A stretch of DNA of 64,000 nucleotides, taken from contig JAIQGE010000007.1 in NCBI GenBank assembly GCA_020072815.1, positions 124,001-188,000 of the forward strand. Direction: 5' to 3'. This document shows positions 1 through 9,706 of the stretch, in pieces; position 1 is the first letter of the stretch, and each line of letters opens with the position of its first letter. The translations under genes were made by a program, and so were the position numbers. The DNA comes from Terriglobia bacterium (lineage in GTDB: Bacteria > Acidobacteriota > Terriglobia > Terriglobales > Acidobacteriaceae). Below the pieces are notes generated by a model. That model was not told where the DNA came from. It ran no database searches and saw nothing but the letters and a program-made list of their open reading frames with translations.

Positions 1-237
1 ACCCATAGCGTTGATATCAACAGCTTGGGTTGGCGTGATTGCGTCGCGCAACTTAGGTGCAGAAGCCTCGAGTGAGGCGAGCGCATCGGCAAGTGCTTCT
101 TGGTGCTGCGGTTCTGCCGGTGAGCTGGTCAGATCGGTAAGCGCAGTTTCGATGGCGTCGAGGCTAGATTGTATCTGGAGTTTTTTTTCAGCAGCCTCTA
201 ACAACGACAGAAGGGCGTACAGTTTTCCAGTTGTCAT
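1..237 (-). CDS. Partial hypothetical protein (N-terminal 79 residues), runs off the left edge
   Basis: The minus-strand frame opens with ATG at 237 and stays open to base 1, so only the first 79 residues are visible. They begin MTTGKLYALLSLLEAAEKK and are rich in Leu, Ala, Glu and Asp with no Pro in the first 40 residues, which suggests an alpha-helical and perhaps coiled-coil protein. There is no signal peptide or membrane segment. The bases just before the ATG contain only a weak purine stretch (GGTACGAG). I do not recognise the family and give no function. The start is reasonable because no in-frame ATG lies close upstream and coding character is consistent through the fragment. Confidence 0.5.
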   Translation of the reverse strand, partial: MTTGKLYALLSLLEAAEKKLQIQSSLDAIETALTDLTSSPAEPQHQEALADALASLEASAPKLRDAITPTQAVDINAMG

Positions 238-780
238 CTCGTACCTATTTCGGGAGGGGGCGGCTTCATTCTAGCAGTAGGTTTTTGCAGAGGCAAACAA
301 TAATCAAAAGCTTCTTGGATTCGACATTTTCCCCCGTTATCCCTCAAAGTCGTGTCGTGGCCAGCAAGGCCGGGAGGATTTACACGCGCCTTCTCCGCCT
401 CAAGCAAGCGCTGAGCCGGCATCCGGACCCAGCCCGTTCCAACTAACAGCGGGGCCAAGCGCGCAAACCAGGGCATTATGAGGACATCCTTTGGTCTTAA
501 CCATTCTTGTCTTTCGCCTCCGCAACAAATCCGTTTCCCCGGCGTTCTACGTATTGAAAACAGCGGTGAAATCGCCGGAATGACAGTTTTTGTCATGCTT
601 TTCGGACCAATTATCGAACAACCGATGAAACGAAACCGGGTTTAAGGACACTAGATAGGTAAGGGAAATACCGCAGGCTACATGACGCAGGCAGCAAGAC
701 CCAACGACGGACCTGCCGATGAAGCGCAAAGAGGCTGGTACTTCCAAAAGAGCAAGCGATCTCAGGATCTGGAGGAGACT
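238..780. other. Intergenic stretch without a supported gene
   Basis: Open frames here (for example 234-596 on the minus strand) have Cys/Arg/Pro-rich translations, no ribosome binding site and no recognisable domain. I see no RNA gene or repeat. It probably holds the promoters of the two flanking, divergently oriented genes. Confidence 0.4.
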
Positions 781-1014
781 GTGGACATCATTGACGCGTT
801 ATTCGGGTGCTGGCATAGAAATACGACCTTCCCCCTGACCAGCAAGCGAGAACATCGCCATTCGGAAGCGGCTTCGCAGACGGGCACGTACGTGGTTTGC
901 CTGGATTGCGGCAAGGAATTTGCTTACGACTGGAAGAAGATGAGGGTTCTCGGCTCCGGCACACAGCGGTCTTTCGCCAACGTGCATGCACAGTTGGAGG
1001 CCAAGGCCAGCTGA
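781..1014 (+). CDS. Small conserved hypothetical protein with a Cys pair
   Basis: This is a 77-residue protein starting VDIIDALFGCWH. It has a CLDCGKEF motif about two thirds along, plus an upstream Cys-Trp-His, so a small zinc-binding fold is possible. Short acidobacterial proteins with the same layout (MDIIDxLFGC, then TGTYVVCLDCGKEF) are familiar to me, but no function is known. I start at the GTG at 781 because GGAGGAG (771-777) sits just upstream. A longer in-frame ATG at 682 would add 33 residues of unlike composition and has no ribosome binding site. It appears to be a single-gene transcription unit. Confidence 0.7.
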   Translation: MDIIDALFGCWHRNTTFPLTSKREHRHSEAASQTGTYVVCLDCGKEFAYDWKKMRVLGSGTQRSFANVHAQLEAKAS

Positions 1015-1204
1015 AGTTGTAAAGGGAGTCCAGGGGATGAATTTACAAGTAAAACACTTCCGGGTGGCGGATGTGGTCACGTCCGCTTTCATGGTTTATC
1101 TGTGGTACAACCCTCCTGTCCATCTCGCTCTGGCCAGGATGATGTTCTAACCGCAAAACTTTTTGAGACGGATACGTAGATGAGCACGCGGGCCCGGCAG
1201 GATT

Positions 1205-2857
1205 TCATTCCGGTTCTGGTTTCCTGCCGGCCGCCTCCACTGACGGCTGCTCCATCTCAATGATCTCCACCCACTCGGCTTTGCTTGTCTTCACAAACAC
1301 CACTTTTCCACCCAGCAGTTCGGCGGCGGCCTGCGGCGAGAGATCGCGGTGGTAGTCAAAGAATTTCCGGTTCAACCGCTCCCAGGCTTCTGACCGGAAC
1401 CACGGCGCCGCCTCATATTTGGTGGAAAATAAATATGCCACCTGGTAGCTGGTTTGTTGGAAGCTGGTTTGCTGGAAGTTGGCCCGCATCGTCCGCGCTT
1501 TGAGGACTTCTTCCGCGGTAGAGTCGCGCACCGCCACCACCTGATGCGGACGCGCCGCGTATCCCAGATAAGGTTTGGTGAGTTCGTCGGTGGCCGGCCA
1601 GGCGGTCAGCACCGTGGCATCTTTTTCGTGGTCGGCAAGAAAACGCGCCGCGCTGACGTGCAGGTTCACGTAGTCCTTGTATCGCAGATTGTCCTCCGGA
1701 GCGAACCGGTACGGCGGATCAAACAGCAGCGCCATCACAAAACAGATGATCATGATTGCCGCCGGCCATTCCCAGCGTTGCACGCGCCTCCGCAGTGTGG
1801 ACATGCCGAGGATGATCACCAGCGGATAAGCGGCGAGCAGGTAGCGCGTGAGCAAGGCGCCTCCGAGCAGGGAGAACGCGACCACGTGCGCCAGCATGAT
1901 CACGGCAAATTGCAGTTGCACGGGAATGGTGATGCGCGGGCGTTCTATGGATTCGCCGTCGCCGGCGGCGTCCATCACCGGGGGAAAGCGCATGGCCACC
2001 AGCGTGGCCGCGGTCAGCGCCAGCATGTTCATGGCTCCCAGCAGGTGCCACACGCGCATGGCCATTGCCAGAAGAATACGCAGCGGACTCAGGGCTTGCG
2101 TCACGTTGTACTGAAAGAATTCGGCGTTGCCCAGGAACCTGCCCGTCACATGATGGTGGTAGATCAGCCAGCAGATAAGAGGAATCGCCGGGAGCAGGTA
2201 GATCGCCGCGCGGGAAACGCGGCTTGGGCTTGTTGCGGCGGAAGCGGAGGATTTGCTTTGATCCGAAATCTTGTCCAGCACGTGGTCTTTGCGAAAAAGC
2301 TCCCATGCTCCCAAAGCCAGCGGTGTGATGATGGCCGTCTCTTTGCTCAACACGGCCAGCGAGAACGCCAGTTGGCTCATGCCCACGCGCTGCTCCATCA
2401 CCAGACGGATGCCCCATAGGGTAAACGCAGCGGCAGTGAGGTCGGCGTGGGCCAGTGAGCTTTGCACAAAGAAGACCGGATACACAGCGGTCGCGATCGT
2501 GGAAGCCACCGCCACTCCGGTATTGGCGACGCGTCGCGCCAGCAGAAAAACGTTGGTGAGCGCGAAGGCCGCCAGCAAGAGCATGGCAATTCGGGCAACG
2601 GCGGGCTTCCATCCGCTCACGGAAAACCAAAACGCCAGATACGCGGCGGAGAGCGGAGGATGTCCGGTATCGAGCGTGGTGGTGGGAACCAGCGCGTGCG
2701 AATGGACCAGGTCATACGCGGCGGGAACGTAGTACCCCGCTTCATCCCAGAAGAAAGGCAGGCGCAGCAAGGGCGCGTGCAACAGGAACACGGCCACGAA
2801 GATCACGGGAAAAATCTGTAACGCAGCCGGCTGCCGGCGCTGGAGAGGGGCGCTCAT
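1205..2857 (-). CDS. GT39/PMT-type integral membrane glycosyltransferase
   Basis: A 550-residue polytopic membrane protein. About ten hydrophobic segments run from residue 15 to about 400, followed by a soluble C-terminal domain. The first external loop holds the FFWDEAGYY motif, whose Asp-Glu pair is the hallmark of GT-C enzymes of the PMT/ArnT class (PF13231). These move a sugar from a polyprenyl-phosphate donor to lipid or protein on the outer face of the inner membrane. Donor and acceptor cannot be read from sequence. I start at ATG 2857, 13 bp after the stop of the DUF3467 gene. An in-frame ATG at 2947 would overlap that gene and encodes a Ser/Arg/Pro-rich tail. The two genes probably form an operon. 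Confidence 0.8.
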   Translation of the reverse strand: MSAPLQRRQPAALQIFPVIFVAVFLLHAPLLRLPFFWDEAGYYVPAAYDLVHSHALVPTTTLDTGHPPLSAAYLAFWFSVSGWKPAVARIAMLLLAAFALTNVFLLARRVANTGVAVASTIATAVYPVFFVQSSLAHADLTAAAFTLWGIRLVMEQRVGMSQLAFSLAVLSKETAIITPLALGAWELFRKDHVLDKISDQSKSSASAATSPSRVSRAAIYLLPAIPLICWLIYHHHVTGRFLGNAEFFQYNVTQALSPLRILLAMAMRVWHLLGAMNMLALTAATLVAMRFPPVMDAAGDGESIERPRITIPVQLQFAVIMLAHVVAFSLLGGALLTRYLLAAYPLVIILGMSTLRRRVQRWEWPAAIMIICFVMALLFDPPYRFAPEDNLRYKDYVNLHVSAARFLADHEKDATVLTAWPATDELTKPYLGYAARPHQVVAVRDSTAEEVLKARTMRANFQQTSFQQTSYQVAYLFSTKYEAAPWFRSEAWERLNRKFFDYHRDLSPQAAAELLGGKVVFVKTSKAEWVEIIEMEQPSVEAAGRKPEPE

Positions 2858-2870
2858 GCGGCGTGCGCGG

Positions 2871-3173
2871 CTAGTTGATCTGGCCGGAGGGCTGGGCCAA
2901 CCCGGGATCCAGTTTGATTTCGCCGAACGTCTTTTCGTACTGGACAATGTTCTGTTCCAGCACGGTGAACAGCGCCTTGGCTTGCTGCGGGCTCAAATAG
3001 ACGCCTTGAAAATTGTGGACTTCCACCTGGTCCGCGCTTACCGGATGCAGCCGCCCGAAGATCAGCAGAAAGTCCCACACGCTGACGCGCACTTGAATGG
3101 AGTTGGCGTAGCCATCGCGATAGTCGGGCGCATTGGTGATTTGAATATTGGGTTGTTGTGGCGGAACGGTCAT
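2871..3173 (-). CDS. DUF3467 family protein
   Basis: A 100-residue soluble protein starting MTVPPQQPNIQ. It carries the typical DUF3467 core: a beta-rich start (YANSIQVRVSVWDFLLIFG), then HNFQGVYLSPQQAKALF, then a C-terminal amphipathic helix. The family is small and lacks a known biochemical role. The start at 3173 follows AGGAG (complement of 3183-3187) at good spacing. A longer frame to 3236 adds hydrophobic residues that do not match the family. It lies just upstream of the glycosyltransferase on the same strand and is likely cotranscribed. Confidence 0.75.
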   Translation of the reverse strand: MTVPPQQPNIQITNAPDYRDGYANSIQVRVSVWDFLLIFGRLHPVSADQVEVHNFQGVYLSPQQAKALFTVLEQNIVQYEKTFGEIKLDPGLAQPSGQIN

Positions 3174-3238
3174 AAGCAAAAGCTCCTGGGGCAAACAATC
3201 AAGCGAAGCAAACAACATAACAGAAGCCATGAACATAA

Positions 3239-4660
<1,422 letters not shown>

Positions 4661-4686
4661 AGGAGCTCCCGCAAGCGGGAACTCCT
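4661..4686 (+). terminator. Hairpin terminator between eno and the convergent gene
   Basis: The stem pairs AGGAG-TCCCGC with GCGGGA-CTCCT around an AA turn, with one bulge on each side. It starts directly after the eno stop codon and lies 22 bp from the stop of the convergent minus-strand gene, so it may serve both. No long T-run follows. Confidence 0.65.
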
Positions 4687-4708
4687 CTATGGTTTCAAAA
4701 ACAGGTTC

Positions 4709-7700
4709 TTAGTCGCGTTCCACCCATCCGCTTCGGCGCATGGCCGCTCCGGGTTGCCCGCCGGAATCGCCGGCGTGCATCTTCTCCCATTGCGGCTGGG
4801 CCAGGGGCGTGATCGCCTCCAGCTTCTTCTTGCGCAATCCATCATTGATCTTGGTGAGTTGCGCAGCGGTGAGCTGTTCAAACTCGTGGATCACGTCTTC
4901 CAGCTCGCGTCCCAGGGAATCGGCGCGGGCCGCTTGTTGCGCCGTGGGACGGCCATCGTAGTTGTTGACCTCGCCGTACACGGTGGTCATGTATTCGCGG
5001 ATGCGTTCCTCTCCGGTGATGGCGCCGCCTTCTTTGGTGGCCACGATCTTGGAGCGAAGCCCGTCCGCGCTGTCCGCAAGCTGCTGCACGCTCTTGCGCA
5101 GCGGGTCCGTCTGCGCCAGCTTGCCGGCGCGGTCATTGGCGGCATCGCGTAGCGCGGTGATGGCGTCCACACCGTAGGTCATGCGGCCCAGTTGCTTGTA
5201 TAGCTTCGTGGCTAGCTCGAACTGCGCCTTGCGGTCTTCCAAGTTGTAGGTGGCGCGGCGGTCCAGCACCAGGTTCAGCTTGGAAGTGTACACCTGATCG
5301 CCTTTGGTGAGTTTCACCGTGTAAGTTCCCGGCAGGACGCGCGGACCGGTGGCCGCGCCGAAGGCCGCTTGCGCCGCAGGCGGGACCAGCGGAGGCTTCA
5401 AGCGCATGGACCACGTGGCGCGGTTCAGGCCACGGTGTTTGGGACCATCCACGGTGTCCACCAGTTTGCCGTCGGCGTCAAAGATTTCAATCTTCAGGTC
5501 GCCGAAGATGTGGCGTCCGTGCTGGTAATAAGTGATAAACGCGTCAGTGTTGCGGTTCGGCCCGTAGAACGTGGAATCGCCTTCAGCCCAGCCGCCGTTG
5601 GTGTTGAGATACTGCTGCGCCGTCGCATCCAGCAGGACGGCGTCTTTGGCCATGAAGTCCGGCGTGAGCTTGCGCAGCGGAGAGATGTCATCAATGATCC
5701 AGATGCCGCGGCCGTGCGTGGCTATGACCAGGTCCGATTCGCGCGCCTGGACCACAATGTCGCGCACGGCGACCGCCGGGAAGCCGCTGCCTTTGTACTG
5801 GGCCCAATGCTGGCCGCCGTCAATGGACATCCACAAGCCGAACTCTGTCCCCAGGAAAAGCAAGTTGGCGTTGACCGTGTCTTCCGTGATGATGTGAGCG
5901 TATCCGCGTACGCCGCTTTCCTGCACGCCGAGCGCGGTCCAGGTGGCGCCGAAGTCCGTGGTTTTGTAGGCGTAGGGTTTGATGTCGCCAAAGGTGTGGC
6001 GATCAAACGTAGCGTACGCTGTGCCTTCGTTGTACAGGCTGGCCTTCACCGTGGAGACCCACGAGTTCTTGCCCAGCCCCGGCACTTTGTCCACCACGTT
6101 GGTCCAGGTCTTGCCGCCATCGCGCGTCACCTGCAGGTTGCCGTCATCGGTGCCCACCCAGATGACTTGGCCGTTCTTGGGCGACTCGCTGATGGAGTAG
6201 ATGGACGTATGCATTTCCGCCGACGAGTTGTCCACGGTGATGCCGCCGGATTCTTCCTGCTTCTGCTTTTCCGGATCGTTGGTGGTCAGGTCGGGCGAGA
6301 TGCGCTCCCAAGACCGGCCGTGATCGCGCGAGCGGAACAGGACCTGCGCTCCCATGTAGATGGTGCCCTTTTCATTGGGGCTCATGTGGATGGGCGTGTT
6401 CCAGTTGAAGCGCAGCTTCTTTTCTTTGTAGTCGGGCAGGGGTTCGATGCTCACTGACTCCAGCGTGCGGCGGTTCACGCGGCCAATGGAGCCGCCCTGC
6501 GCTTCCGCGTACACGTAGTTGGGGTCGGAGGGATCTTCAAACACCCAGAAACCGTCGCCGCCGTAGATATTTTCCCAGCGCGAGTTGCTAACGCCCCCGG
6601 GATACGATGAATCGCCGATCCACGAGCTGTTGTCCTGCAGGCCGCCGTAAACGTGGTAAGGATCGGCGTTGTCCACGCTGACGTGGTAGAACTGCGAAAC
6701 TGGAAGATTGAAAGCGTGGCTCCAGCGCGAGCCGCCGTCAATGCTGGTCCAGAATCCGCCGTCATCGCCCGCGTAAACAATGTTGGGGTTGCTGGGATCA
6801 ATCCACACGTCGTGGAAATCGCCGTGGGCGTTGGCGGTAAAGCTGAAACTGCGGCCGCCGTCCACGCTGAGCAACAGGCCCAGATCAACTTTGAAGACTT
6901 TGTCTTCGTTCTTGGGATCAACGATCAAATTGCCGAAATAGAACGGACGCCACACCATGTACGCGCTGGCGTCGCGCTTGGCCCACGTCTTACCGCCGTC
7001 GTCAGAGCGATAGAGCGCGCTCTGCTTGCACTCCACCATGGCGTAAACAACGTTCGGCTTGCCCGGCGCCACCGCAATGGCGATTCGTCCATAAGGTTTT
7101 TCCGGAAGGCCCTGGCTGTTGCCGGTGGTGATCTCCGTCCAGCTGTTGCCGTTGTCAGTGGATTTGAAAATCCCGCTGCCTGGCCCGCCGCTGCGGAAGG
7201 TCCAGCCCTGGCGGTGGAAGTCCCACATGGTGGCGTAGATGGTCTTGGGCTCTTGCAGGCTGCGTGAGAGCATGGAGCATCCGCTGGAACCGTTGGCCCC
7301 GGCAAGGACTTTGTTCCATGTCTTGCCGCCGTCAGTGGTTTTGTAAACGCCGCGCTCGTTGTTGTCGTCCCAGAGATGTCCGGTGGCGCAGGCCAGAATG
7401 GTGTTGCTGTCGGCGGGGTCCACCAGGATCTTGGCGATGTGCTCAGAGTCTTTCAGTCCCGCGCTGGTCCAGTTCTCGCCGCCGTCGGTGGATTTGTAAA
7501 TCCCCGCGCCAATGGACACGCTGTTACGCGTCCAGCTCTCGCCGGTGCCCACCCAGACATTTTTGTGGTTCGTGGGGTCCACGGCCACTGCGCCAATGGA
7601 CTGCGCGTCTTCGCGGTCAAACACCGGGCGGAACGTGGTGGCGCCGTTGATGGACTTCCACACGCCGCCGCTGGCCGCGCCGACAAACACCGTGACTTTG

Positions 7701-7909
7701 CCGTCTTCATCGTACGCATCCACCGCGGCGATGCGGCCGCTCATGGTGGCCGAGCCTATGTTCCGGGCAGGAAGGCCGGAGATGGTGCCGGAATCAAATT
7801 TCGCTGGCCGGGCCGTCTGGCCCCAGGCCGTCGTCAGCACAGCCAGGCAGAACACCAGCGTGCTGGAAATCCGTAGCAGTTTGTGTGAGCAGAAGCAGCG
7901 GTTCATCAT
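4709..7909 (-). CDS. Secreted Asp-box (VPS10/sortilin-like) beta-propeller protein, paralog 1
   Basis: A 1066-residue exported protein. The N-terminus (MMNRCFCSHKLLR plus a hydrophobic stretch ending AWGQ) is a signal peptide. Residues of about 40-700 carry at least eight Asp-box turns of type S/T-x-D-x-G-x-x-W, such as STDGGENW, TTDGGKTW, SDDGGKTW, SIDGGSRW, TRDGGKTW and SIDGGQHW. Such turns build the large propellers of the sortilin/VPS10 and sialidase-like superfamilies. The C-terminal third has a beta-sandwich-like region and a helical segment. These proteins are abundant in Acidobacteriota and are often labelled glycosyl hydrolase, but no catalytic residues can be assigned here. The ATG at 7909 (or 7906) follows GAGAGG; an ATG at 7948 is possible but has no binding site. 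Confidence 0.82.
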   Translation of the reverse strand: MMNRCFCSHKLLRISSTLVFCLAVLTTAWGQTARPAKFDSGTISGLPARNIGSATMSGRIAAVDAYDEDGKVTVFVGAASGGVWKSINGATTFRPVFDREDAQSIGAVAVDPTNHKNVWVGTGESWTRNSVSIGAGIYKSTDGGENWTSAGLKDSEHIAKILVDPADSNTILACATGHLWDDNNERGVYKTTDGGKTWNKVLAGANGSSGCSMLSRSLQEPKTIYATMWDFHRQGWTFRSGGPGSGIFKSTDNGNSWTEITTGNSQGLPEKPYGRIAIAVAPGKPNVVYAMVECKQSALYRSDDGGKTWAKRDASAYMVWRPFYFGNLIVDPKNEDKVFKVDLGLLLSVDGGRSFSFTANAHGDFHDVWIDPSNPNIVYAGDDGGFWTSIDGGSRWSHAFNLPVSQFYHVSVDNADPYHVYGGLQDNSSWIGDSSYPGGVSNSRWENIYGGDGFWVFEDPSDPNYVYAEAQGGSIGRVNRRTLESVSIEPLPDYKEKKLRFNWNTPIHMSPNEKGTIYMGAQVLFRSRDHGRSWERISPDLTTNDPEKQKQEESGGITVDNSSAEMHTSIYSISESPKNGQVIWVGTDDGNLQVTRDGGKTWTNVVDKVPGLGKNSWVSTVKASLYNEGTAYATFDRHTFGDIKPYAYKTTDFGATWTALGVQESGVRGYAHIITEDTVNANLLFLGTEFGLWMSIDGGQHWAQYKGSGFPAVAVRDIVVQARESDLVIATHGRGIWIIDDISPLRKLTPDFMAKDAVLLDATAQQYLNTNGGWAEGDSTFYGPNRNTDAFITYYQHGRHIFGDLKIEIFDADGKLVDTVDGPKHRGLNRATWSMRLKPPLVPPAAQAAFGAATGPRVLPGTYTVKLTKGDQVYTSKLNLVLDRRATYNLEDRKAQFELATKLYKQLGRMTYGVDAITALRDAANDRAGKLAQTDPLRKSVQQLADSADGLRSKIVATKEGGAITGEERIREYMTTVYGEVNNYDGRPTAQQAARADSLGRELEDVIHEFEQLTAAQLTKINDGLRKKKLEAITPLAQPQWEKMHAGDSGGQPGAAMRRSGWVERD

Positions 7910-7968
7910 CAGGGATTTTCCTCTCTTGTTGGGGAAAGATGTTGTCATCCGGGCCTGGTTCCAGGGCG

Positions 7969-8751
7969 TTAAGCTTTGGGCTTGGCCGCTGGCGCCGGTT
8001 TGGGCTGTGCCGCTGGAGCAGGCGGCGCGGCCGGCATCTTGAACTGCTTGTCGTCCACCGGAACGTTGACTTCCAGCTTCTGCACCGTGATTCGTCCGCC
8101 GGACTCCGGATTGTTCTTGGGGCCGCTGGCGATGGAGAAGGGATACATCACTCCATTCACCGGCTTGTAAGCGCCAAACACAATGGCGCTTTCGCGGACC
8201 GCGCCGCGGATGAAGCGCTGCTTTTCCACTTTGATTTCCAGGTAGGTGTCAGGGTCCAGGAAGTAATAGAAGATGTCGCCGTTCTTCAGCGTGCATTTGA
8301 GCTTGTACACGTCGTCGCCATCCACCTGGTCCATGCCCATGTATTCAACCTGGTTGCCTTTGGCCGCGGCGTCCACCAGGGGACCGTCAAAGTCCGCGTC
8401 TTCCACCATGCCGCGGGTCTCTTCTTCGCCCATGAGCTCGGGGTCTTTGCGCCCGCCAAAAGGCGAAATCTGCCACGCCGACGCGCCGTCATAGGCCTGG
8501 ATCTGCGTCATTCCCTGCACGGTAAACGTTTCGCGAACCATGTCAGGACGTTTCTGCTCCTGTCCTACCGCGGCTTTGAACCCGCTGGCATCAAAGCTGG
8601 CGGTCATGCGAACGGAATGAATGGCTTTGATTTTGTCCAGGCCGCCGTGGGCTTGAATGTTTTTGGCGACCAACTCGTCTGCTGTCTGGCCGAGCGCCGC
8701 TGCTGCGAACAGGCAAACCCCGCACATCAGAATTCTGCGAATTGCTGTCAC
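7969..8751 (-). CDS. Periplasmic LolA/outer-membrane-lipoprotein-sorting-like protein
   Basis: A 260-residue exported protein with a GTG start at 8751 and AAGGAG just upstream. The signal peptide ends near ALGQ. The mature part begins ADELVAKNIQAHGGLDKIKAIHSVRM, the usual opening of LolA/LppX-like proteins that form an incomplete beta-barrel holding lipid. The strands YKLKCTLKNGDIFYYFLDPDTYLEIKVE and the later GAYKPVNGVMYPFSI fit that fold. The last 25 residues are Ala/Pro/Lys-rich and probably disordered. It lies upstream of the Asp-box gene on the same strand with a 59-bp gap, so cotranscription is plausible. It is not the canonical lolA, since no lolB or lolCDE genes are near. Confidence 0.72.
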   Translation of the reverse strand: MTAIRRILMCGVCLFAAAALGQTADELVAKNIQAHGGLDKIKAIHSVRMTASFDASGFKAAVGQEQKRPDMVRETFTVQGMTQIQAYDGASAWQISPFGGRKDPELMGEEETRGMVEDADFDGPLVDAAAKGNQVEYMGMDQVDGDDVYKLKCTLKNGDIFYYFLDPDTYLEIKVEKQRFIRGAVRESAIVFGAYKPVNGVMYPFSIASGPKNNPESGGRITVQKLEVNVPVDDKQFKMPAAPPAPAAQPKPAPAAKPKA

Positions 8752-8984
8752 TTGGGTAACTCCTTGATTTGGTTGAGGACCGTGCGAATTTTCGGTAACG
8801 AATGCCTATCTTATGACTGTCTAGTTAAAGATATTACCGCTTGGCGCATGAGCATGAAACTCTGTTAGACCTCGCTCGCGCAGGTTTGTTAGCGAATTTT
8901 GTTGTCTTAGATTCAAGCACGGGTCCCCATGTTAGATACGCAGCAAGGGCGCGTCCGGGTTCCATGGTGGCTTTGTTTTTGCCA

Positions 8985-9584
8985 TTATTTCCAGCGATGC
9001 CACACCAGCGTCCGCAAGACAGCTTTCCCGTCTTGCGTGGTGGTGAATGTAATGGTCAATTCGTCGCCCTGCAGCGTAAAGGACCTCTTGATGTCTTTGC
9101 CCATATTCCCCGGCCAAAGGGCGCTTTCCAGATGGTGCATTACGTAGCCCTCAGCTTCGTGCAGGGTGTAGGTCCCAAAATAAGCGTCATAACCGAAAAC
9201 CGTGTTGGCCGTATTGGGCGAAGTCTTCACAGCGGTGATCTCAGCGCATTCGTCCTTGAAGATGTCCATGGTGCGTCCCTGGCGGCTGAGTTGAGCTGCC
9301 ACGTGGCCTGCGGCATCGTAGATCAGTACGCCGGAAGGCTTGGCGCCAAGCGCCGGGTCGGGAATAATCTCTCCGGTCGCCAGCCGGCTTTCACGGGAGA
9401 CAAGTTTCCACGTTCCTACCAGGCGTTCTTTTACGGATGCCTGCGCGGCAGCGTGCACTCGCGATGCCATGGTGTGAGACGCGACTACGCTCAGCGCCAC
9501 GGTGGCAGCCAGAATCGCGACAACCTGCACGGCGATCAGTCCGCGGCCTCGACGAGAAGATGCTGCTACATTGAAATTGGTCAT
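8985..9584 (-). CDS. Membrane-anchored lipocalin-like domain protein
   Basis: About 199 residues starting MTNFNVAASSRRGRG. A Arg-rich N-terminus and one hydrophobic segment (about residues 15-38) form an uncleaved anchor or signal. The rest starts VKERLVGTWKLVSRES and continues with YDAAGHVAAQLSR, YFGTYTLHEAEGYVMHHLE and DELTITF, matching the Lipocalin_5 family (PF13924). The ligand is unknown. The start at 9584 follows AAAGGGATGG; a longer frame to 9656 adds residues without a ribosome binding site. It is separated from its neighbours by more than 100 bp on each side and is probably monocistronic. Confidence 0.72.
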   Translation of the reverse strand: MTNFNVAASSRRGRGLIAVQVVAILAATVALSVVASHTMASRVHAAAQASVKERLVGTWKLVSRESRLATGEIIPDPALGAKPSGVLIYDAAGHVAAQLSRQGRTMDIFKDECAEITAVKTSPNTANTVFGYDAYFGTYTLHEAEGYVMHHLESALWPGNMGKDIKRSFTLQGDELTITFTTTQDGKAVLRTLVWHRWK

Positions 9585-9706
9585 AGTCCATCCCTTTCTT
9601 GGTTGATTTTGCGTTCCTAGCGCCGGCAATTTGACAACGATGAAGATGACAAGCAAAAAAGGCGTGCCGCTCTGAGGTCACGCCTTCTTTGTTTACGGTT
9701 CAAGGT

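Noticed and set aside
234-596. Possible minus-strand gene of 120 residues
   Set aside because: No ribosome binding site or family, unusual composition, and it would run into the start region of the next gene.
1454-2419. Long plus-strand open frame (321 residues)
   Set aside because: It is antisense to the GT39 gene. The translation is His/Gln/Arg-rich with no domain, as expected from the complement of GC-rich codons.
5369-6457. Long plus-strand open frame inside the Asp-box gene
   Set aside because: Antisense shadow; the real gene on the other strand has a signal peptide and repeated Asp-box motifs.
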